Assembly (NCBI RefSeq): GCF_049445995.1
Contig: NZ_JBMSDZ010000002.1
Coordinates: forward strand, 1 to 64,000
Length of the DNA: 64,000 bases
From: Dyella_A sp049445995
GTDB lineage: Bacteria; Pseudomonadota; Gammaproteobacteria; Xanthomonadales; Rhodanobacteraceae
Direction: 5' to 3'
This document shows positions 62,420 to 64,000 of this stretch, in pieces. The notes beneath the pieces were generated by a model, which was not told the origin of the DNA, ran no database searches, and worked only from the letters and a program-made list of their open reading frames with translations. How positions within the stretch are numbered: the first letter of the stretch is position 1; the number at the start of each line of letters is the position of its first letter. A program made the position numbers and the translations under genes.

Positions 62420-62950
62420 ATGTCCGTGCGTCGTTCCCTGCGTTTGCTGGTTTCCGCGTCCGCCATCGTGCTGGGCGGCTGCGCCCTGTTCGCCGCGCCG
62501 CCACCGCCCACGCCGGCCCGCGCGCCGCGGCCGAACTACGATCTGGTGGCCTCGATCCGCGCGGCCGGCGCGCGCGAACAATCCATCATCGACGTGACCC
62601 CGCTGCGCGATCCGGCGGTCGCGACGCTGCAGGAAGGAGCACGGGCGGACGAGCGCGCCGGCCGCTACCCCGCCGCCGCCGCCAAGCTCGACCAGGCGCT
62701 CAGGCTCAGCCCCGAGTCGCCCGACCTGCTGCAGGATCGCGCCGAGATCGCCGTGCGCATGCGCGATTTCCCGCTGGCCGAAAAGCTGGCGCAGCAGTCG
62801 TGGTCGCTCGGCCCCAGGCTCGGCCCGCTGTGCGCGCGCAACTGGCAGACCGTGGTGGAAATGCGCCTGCAGGCCGACGACCGCGCCGGTGCCGCCAGCG
62901 CACGCAAGTGGATGCAGACCTGCCACAAGGCCGGCGTCAACCGCTACTGA
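62420..62950 (+). CDS. lpoP: TPR lipoprotein, probable PBP1B activator (LpoP type)
   Basis: A 176-residue outer-membrane lipoprotein: signal with lipobox LGGC at C21, a Pro-rich tether (APPPPTPARAPRP), and two TPR-like helical pairs (ADERAGRYPAAAAKLDQALR, then DFPLAEKLAQQSWSLGP), ending MQTCHKAGVNRY. In P. aeruginosa the TPR lipoprotein LpoP, encoded next to mrcB, stimulates PBP1B. Position five bases after mrcB, size and architecture all fit; sequence identity was not tested. The Cys pair (about 138 and 170) might form a disulfide. Confidence 0.7.
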   Translation: MSVRRSLRLLVSASAIVLGGCALFAAPPPPTPARAPRPNYDLVASIRAAGAREQSIIDVTPLRDPAVATLQEGARADERAGRYPAAAAKLDQALRLSPESPDLLQDRAEIAVRMRDFPLAEKLAQQSWSLGPRLGPLCARNWQTVVEMRLQADDRAGAASARKWMQTCHKAGVNRY

Positions 62951-63068
62951 AAGGTTCTGCCCACCGGTTTGTCTCGTGCTCTTCGCAAGGACGCCAGAGT
63001 GGGCCGTTGCCCTTGTCGAACCGGTAGCTCGGGCGTCGTGTGGTGGTCATCGACACCGTCGGGCTGTC

Positions 63069-63134
63069 GGGGCTGAAGCCCCTCCCACAGCGTTCCGCAT
63101 GGTTTTGATCTTGTGGGAGCGGTTTCAGCCGCGA
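63069..63134. repeat. Repeat family G, fuller copy
   Basis: GGGGCTGAAGCCCCTCCCAC (63069-63088) and TTGTGGGAGCGGTTTCAGCC with GCGA (63111-63134) are oppositely oriented arms of the TGTGGGAGCGGCTTCAGCCGCGA type. They occupy the middle of the 250-base gap between the lipoprotein and the helicase gene. Confidence 0.7.
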
Positions 63135-63202
63135 TCGAATCTCCCCTGATTCGACGGAGCCGGCCTCTCGTCGCACAACCTACCCTCCGCCATACTTGGC
63201 GG

Positions 63203-64000
63203 ATGATCGATCCCGATGACGCCGCGTCCGACGACGTCGGCGCGCTGCTCGGCGCCGACGGTCCGTTCGCCCGCGAGCTGCCCAACTTCGCCGCGCGCGC
63301 CGCGCAGCAGGACATGGCGCGCGCGGTGGCGCACGCCATCGCCGAGCGCGAGACGCTGATCGCCGAGGCCGGCACCGGCACCGGCAAGACCTTCGCCTAC
63401 CTGGTGCCGGCGCTGCTGTCCGGGGCGCGGGTAATCGTCTCCACCGGCACCAAGGCGCTGCAGGACCAGCTGTTCTTCCGCGATCTGCCGCGGGTGCGCT
63501 CGGTGCTCGGCAGCCGGCTGAAGACCGCGCTGCTGAAGGGCCGCGCCAACTACCTGTGCCTGTACCGGCTCGACCAGACCGTGCGCGACGGCGGCAGCGT
63601 GGACGCGGTGCAGGCAAACCAGCTCGCCGCCATCCGCGCCTGGTCGGCGCGCACGCGCCACGGCGACCGCATGGAGCTGGCCGAGGTGCCGGAGGAATCG
63701 CCGCTGTGGCCGCGGGTCACCTCCACGCCGGAGAACTGCCTGGGGGTGGAGTGCGCGTTCTACGACGACTGCCACGTGGTGAAGGCACGGCGCGAGGCGC
63801 AGGAGGCCGAGGTGGTGGTGGTGAACCACCATCTGCTGTTCGCCGACCTCGCGCTCAAGCAGGAGGGCTTCGGCGAAATCCTGCCCGGCGCGCAGGCGTT
63901 CATCCTCGACGAGGCGCACCAGGTGCCGGAGCTGGCCGGGCAGTTCTTCTCGCAGAGCGTGAGCGCCCGGCAGCTGTCCGAACTGGGCCAGGACACGCTG
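63203..64000 (+). CDS. DinG/YoaA-type ATP-dependent DNA helicase (N-terminal part)
   Basis: XPD-like 5'-3' helicase with an Fe-S cluster, involved in DNA repair. The first 266 residues are present: Walker A EAGTGTGKTFAY near 57, four Cys expected for the cluster (one in NYLCLYR near 119, then three in ENCLGVECAFYDDC near 178-189), NHHLLFADLAL, and DEAH near 237. The gene runs off the right edge. DinG and YoaA cannot be told apart from this part; the short N-terminus fits YoaA slightly better. Confidence 0.88.
   Translation, partial: MIDPDDAASDDVGALLGADGPFARELPNFAARAAQQDMARAVAHAIAERETLIAEAGTGTGKTFAYLVPALLSGARVIVSTGTKALQDQLFFRDLPRVRSVLGSRLKTALLKGRANYLCLYRLDQTVRDGGSVDAVQANQLAAIRAWSARTRHGDRMELAEVPEESPLWPRVTSTPENCLGVECAFYDDCHVVKARREAQEAEVVVVNHHLLFADLALKQEGFGEILPGAQAFILDEAHQVPELAGQFFSQSVSARQLSELGQDTL

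Noticed and set aside
11505..63134. Dispersed palindromes considered as CRISPR
   Set aside because: Copies are far apart, belong to several families, and have no regular spacers or cas genes.

Overview
The window is high-G+C chromosomal DNA from a gammaproteobacterium, most likely of the order Lysobacterales (Xanthomonadales), family Rhodanobacteraceae (Rhodanobacter, Dyella, Frateuria or Luteibacter type). The evidence is the FimX-type pilus regulator, a DksA with a very long Lys/Ala/Pro-rich N-terminus and no cysteine finger, an S6 protein with an Asp/Arg-rich tail, the ccsA/ffh and epmB/efp divergent pairs, and abundant short palindromic intergenic repeats. The family placement is inference from gene content; no search was run. 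Gene order is mostly housekeeping. I see no prophage, CRISPR array, tRNA or rRNA gene.

Layout. 0-5 kb: hutG, a beta-carbonic anhydrase, a small membrane protein with a MalM-like lipoprotein, asnS, and an A-type Fe-S carrier. 5-12 kb: rpsF-rpsR-rplI, dnaB (with two DnaA boxes upstream), alr, a gene-poor 0.9-kb islet, radA, and an internally deleted purU remnant. 12-16.4 kb: ccsA-like gene divergent from ffh, then rpsP-rimM-trmD-rplS ending at a clear terminator. 16.5-20.4 kb: fimX and epmB facing efp. 20.5-25.4 kb: an overlapping operon mtaD-yciI-ubiG-HAD phosphatase (Gph/MupP)-squalene-synthase-like gene, then folE2. 25.4-31 kb: yidD, dksA, a serine hydrolase and a secreted esterase. 31-34.5 kb: DsrE-like gene and dapD, two Spx/ArsC-like genes, dapE (lysine/peptidoglycan precursor synthesis). 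34.6-37.6 kb: a periplasmic-sensor PAS-GGDEF-EAL protein. 38-48.5 kb, minus strand: M13 peptidase, tamB-tamA, and a GH17-GT2 glucan synthase. 48.8-54.5 kb: ISL3 transposase remnant, dps, and an hrpA disrupted by repeat insertions and a frameshift. 54.5-64 kb: small secreted protein, relA, a TPR membrane protein, an NAD(P)-binding epimerase, mrcB with its probable lipoprotein activator, and a DinG/YoaA-type helicase cut by the window edge.

The most striking feature is the density and placement of repeats. At least seven families of palindromic or terminal-inverted-repeat elements occur. Two families sit exactly at 3' gene ends; in three of four copies of one family the element's first bases include the TGA stop codon. 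Other copies lie inside hrpA or close the purU remnant. A set of apparent single-base deletions (purU twice, the ISL3 remnant, hrpA, the end of the dsrE-like gene) is either real decay or a systematic sequencing error, and raw reads should settle it. I found no convincing wholly new multi-gene system; the repeat/stop-codon association is the best lead.
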